64,000 bases of DNA from Bacillus sp. V3B (GTDB lineage: Bacteria > Bacillota > Bacilli > Bacillales > Cytobacillaceae): NCBI RefSeq assembly GCF_024494465.1, contig NZ_JAETXM010000001.1:1-64000 (forward strand). The letters run 5' to 3'. The notes beneath the pieces were generated by a model. The model worked only from the letters and a program-made list of their open reading frames with translations, made no database searches and was not told the origin of the DNA. Positions 62,723-64,000 of the stretch are shown in pieces. Each line of letters opens with the position of its first letter. Position 1 is the stretch's first letter. Made by a program: the position numbers and the translations under genes.

Positions 62723-62946
62723 GTGAAATCATCGCAAGTAGCTCCAAAGGTTTATATTGGGATCGTGAAAGAATTAAGAAATATGATTTCAGAAGATCAT
62801 CTTAAACCGGGTGATAAATTACCCTCTGAACGTGAACTAACAGAGCGTCTTTCCGTAGGACGCTCTTCTGTTCGCGAGGCATTAAGGGGATTGTCGAACG
62901 AATGATGACAGATTATAACAAGGTTTATGATTGTGATGATATATAG
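62723..62946 (+). pseudogene. Truncated FadR/GntR-family regulator
   Basis: GTG 62723 opens VKSSQVAPKVYIGIVKEL, then PGDKLPSERELTERLSVGRS and SVREALRGL. This is a complete GntR winged helix of about 60 residues. The frame ends at TGA 62903, two codons after the recognition-wing boundary, so the roughly 170-residue FCD ligand domain is missing. A following stretch in another frame (ERMMTDYNKVYDCDD, ending at TAG 62946) may be the original C-terminus, implying an internal deletion. In many Bacillaceae a FadR-type regulator sits between ytsJ and accD. A free winged helix could still bind DNA. Confidence 0.75.
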
Positions 62947-63050
62947 TAAGTAGGATAAGGTTCCTATGAAATAGGTTAACTAATTTTTAGTGATCTAACC
63001 ACTTGAGTTCATATACATATATGAATGTAATAAATAAGGGAGGTTTCACC

Positions 63051-63908
63051 TTGCTCAAAGAGATTTTTACTAAATCTAAGAAAAAATACGCAACCATCCC
63101 TTCAGAAAATGCGAGGCAGGATGTTCCGGAAGGGATTATGACGAAATGTCCAAAGTGTAAAAAAATCATGTATTCAAAAGAATTAATGAAAAATTTAAAG
63201 GTCTGCCTGCATTGTGGATATCATCATCCAATGAATTCACATGAACGAATTGAGTCGCTTTTAGACGAAGGTTCTTTTGAAGAATTAAATAGTGAGATGG
63301 TCTCAAAGAATCCATTGCAATTTCCGGATTATTTAGAAAAATTGGAAAAGGATAGAAAAAAAACAAATTTAAATGAAGCTGTCTTGACCGGTATCGGAAC
63401 GGTAAATAATATGAAAGTGGTTATTGCTGTTATGGATTCAACTTTTCGAATGGGGAGTATGGGCTCAGTGGTGGGGGAAAAAATTACACAAGCTACTGAG
63501 AAAGCAGATGAGTTATCTGTTCCTTTTATTATTTTTACGGCTTCAGGTGGAGCTAGAATGCAAGAAGGCGTCTTGAGTTTAATGCAAATGGCGAAAACAA
63601 GCGTGGCCTTAAAGCGATTCAGTGATAATGGTGGATTGTTTATTTCTGTTATGACACACCCAACAACAGGTGGAGTTTCAGCGAGTTTTGCGTCGCTTGG
63701 AGATTATAATATTGCCGAGCCTGGAGCATTGATTGGTTTTGCTGGTAAGAGAGTCATTGAGCAGACGATTCGTGAAGAGTTACCAGAAGATTTTCAAACA
63801 GCGGAGTTTCAGTTAAAACATGGTCAATTAGATGCGGTCATTCCTCGACTACAATTAAAAGACCAATTGATAAATATTCTAGATATTCATCAGCCAAGGG
63901 AGGTGTAA
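63051..63908 (+). CDS. accD: Acetyl-CoA carboxylase carboxyltransferase subunit beta
   Basis: Beta subunit, 285 residues, transferring carboxyl from biotin-BCCP to acetyl-CoA as the first step of fatty acid synthesis. The N-terminal zinc ribbon is CPKCKK and [10 protein letters not shown] (C-x2-C-x15-C-x2-C). The crotonase-type core holds [20 protein letters not shown] and the [13 protein letters not shown] loop. TTG 63051 follows GGGAGG, and the longer frame from 63003 is not used. accA follows after two bases. Confidence 0.96.
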   Translation: MLKEIFTKSKKKYATIPSENARQDVPEGIMTKCPKCKKIMYSKELMKNLKVCLHCGYHHPMNSHERIESLLDEGSFEELNSEMVSKNPLQFPDYLEKLEKDRKKTNLNEAVLTGIGTVNNMKVVIAVMDSTFRMGSMGSVVGEKITQATEKADELSVPFIIFTASGGARMQEGVLSLMQMAKTSVALKRFSDNGGLFISVMTHPTTGGVSASFASLGDYNIAEPGALIGFAGKRVIEQTIREELPEDFQTAEFQLKHGQLDAVIPRLQLKDQLINILDIHQPREV

Positions 63909-63910
63909 GA

Positions 63911-64000
63911 ATGGTAGGAGAATGGGAATTCGAAAAACCGATTTTGGAATTAAGACAGAAAATTAAAGATTTAAGGGAATTTACGAAAAGTACGGACGTG
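63911..64000 (+). CDS. accA: Acetyl-CoA carboxylase carboxyltransferase subunit alpha (partial)
   Basis: First 30 codons only, cut by the window end. GEWEFEKPILELRQKIKDL is the usual AccA start. AGGTG at the end of accD is its SD, so accDA are translationally coupled. The proteins form the carboxyltransferase heterotetramer. Confidence 0.88.
   Translation, partial: MVGEWEFEKPILELRQKIKDLREFTKSTDV

Overview
The window is a chromosomal segment of a low-GC, endospore-forming Bacillaceae species. Evidence for this includes sporulation genes (spoVR, an alpha/beta spore protein, yhaL, two YjcZ-type peptides, ytrH/ytrI), a Hpr/ScoC regulator, a TRAP-type GAG array before trpP, the Gram-positive coproporphyrin haem operon hemEHY, a DnaE-type polymerase and strong AGGAGG ribosome binding sites with many TTG/GTG starts. 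Gene order closely follows the yhc-yhd-yhe-yha-yhf region of Bacillus subtilis and then switches, near 52.8 kb, to the ytk-yto-ytr-yts-acc region.

Region 1 (1 to about 9.45 kb) is decayed accessory DNA. It holds a frameshifted EAL-domain gene, a GAF/PucR-like regulator broken by a 16-bp tandem duplication, a scrambled amidohydrolase fragment beside an intact amidohydrolase, and a roughly 120-bp block duplicated on both sides. It also holds a TRIC-like membrane protein gene, an internally deleted IS4-like element, a group IIC intron behind a terminator hairpin with a nonsense codon in its reverse transcriptase, an orphan tandem glycine riboswitch, and a wrbA stump next to IS6-family ends.

Region 2 (9.45 to 24.6 kb) carries an RluA-type pseudouridine synthase, yhcU, a BdbC/thioredoxin pair, pgcA, yhdB, spoVR, two paralogous CNNM/CorC-like transporters with similar unusual leaders, a MerR regulator, a soluble PAS histidine kinase, a GNAT, a CDF exporter, a deleted feoAB locus that still has its Fur-like box, and a spore SASP gene. 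Region 3 (24.7 to 42.7 kb) is yheB-yheA-yhaX-yhaR-yhaQP-yhaON-yhaL-prsA-yjcZ-type pair-yhaJ-yhaI-hpr-yhaH-trpP-serC-hit. The exonuclease gene yhaM is not between yhaN and yhaL.

The 800 bp between hit and ecsA is the most unusual stretch. A unit of about 191 bp is repeated in tandem. It carries five copies of AAATGAGGTGTTT-like sequence on the minus strand, each opening a short frame starting MRCL, and a rho-independent terminator on the same strand closes the array before hit. I could not match it to anything I know.

Region 4 (43.4 to 52.8 kb) is ecsABC, a PAP2 phosphatase, hmoB, hemEHY, two tandem yhfH copies and yhfI. Region 5 (52.8 to 64 kb) is ytkL, a small membrane protein, ytoI, ytpI, nrnA, ytrH-ytrI, dnaE, ytsJ, a truncated FadR/GntR-like stump, accD and the start of accA. 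A small MITE-like repeat family (two good copies, one degenerate) is scattered through regions 2, 3 and 5. No tRNA, rRNA or CRISPR array was seen.
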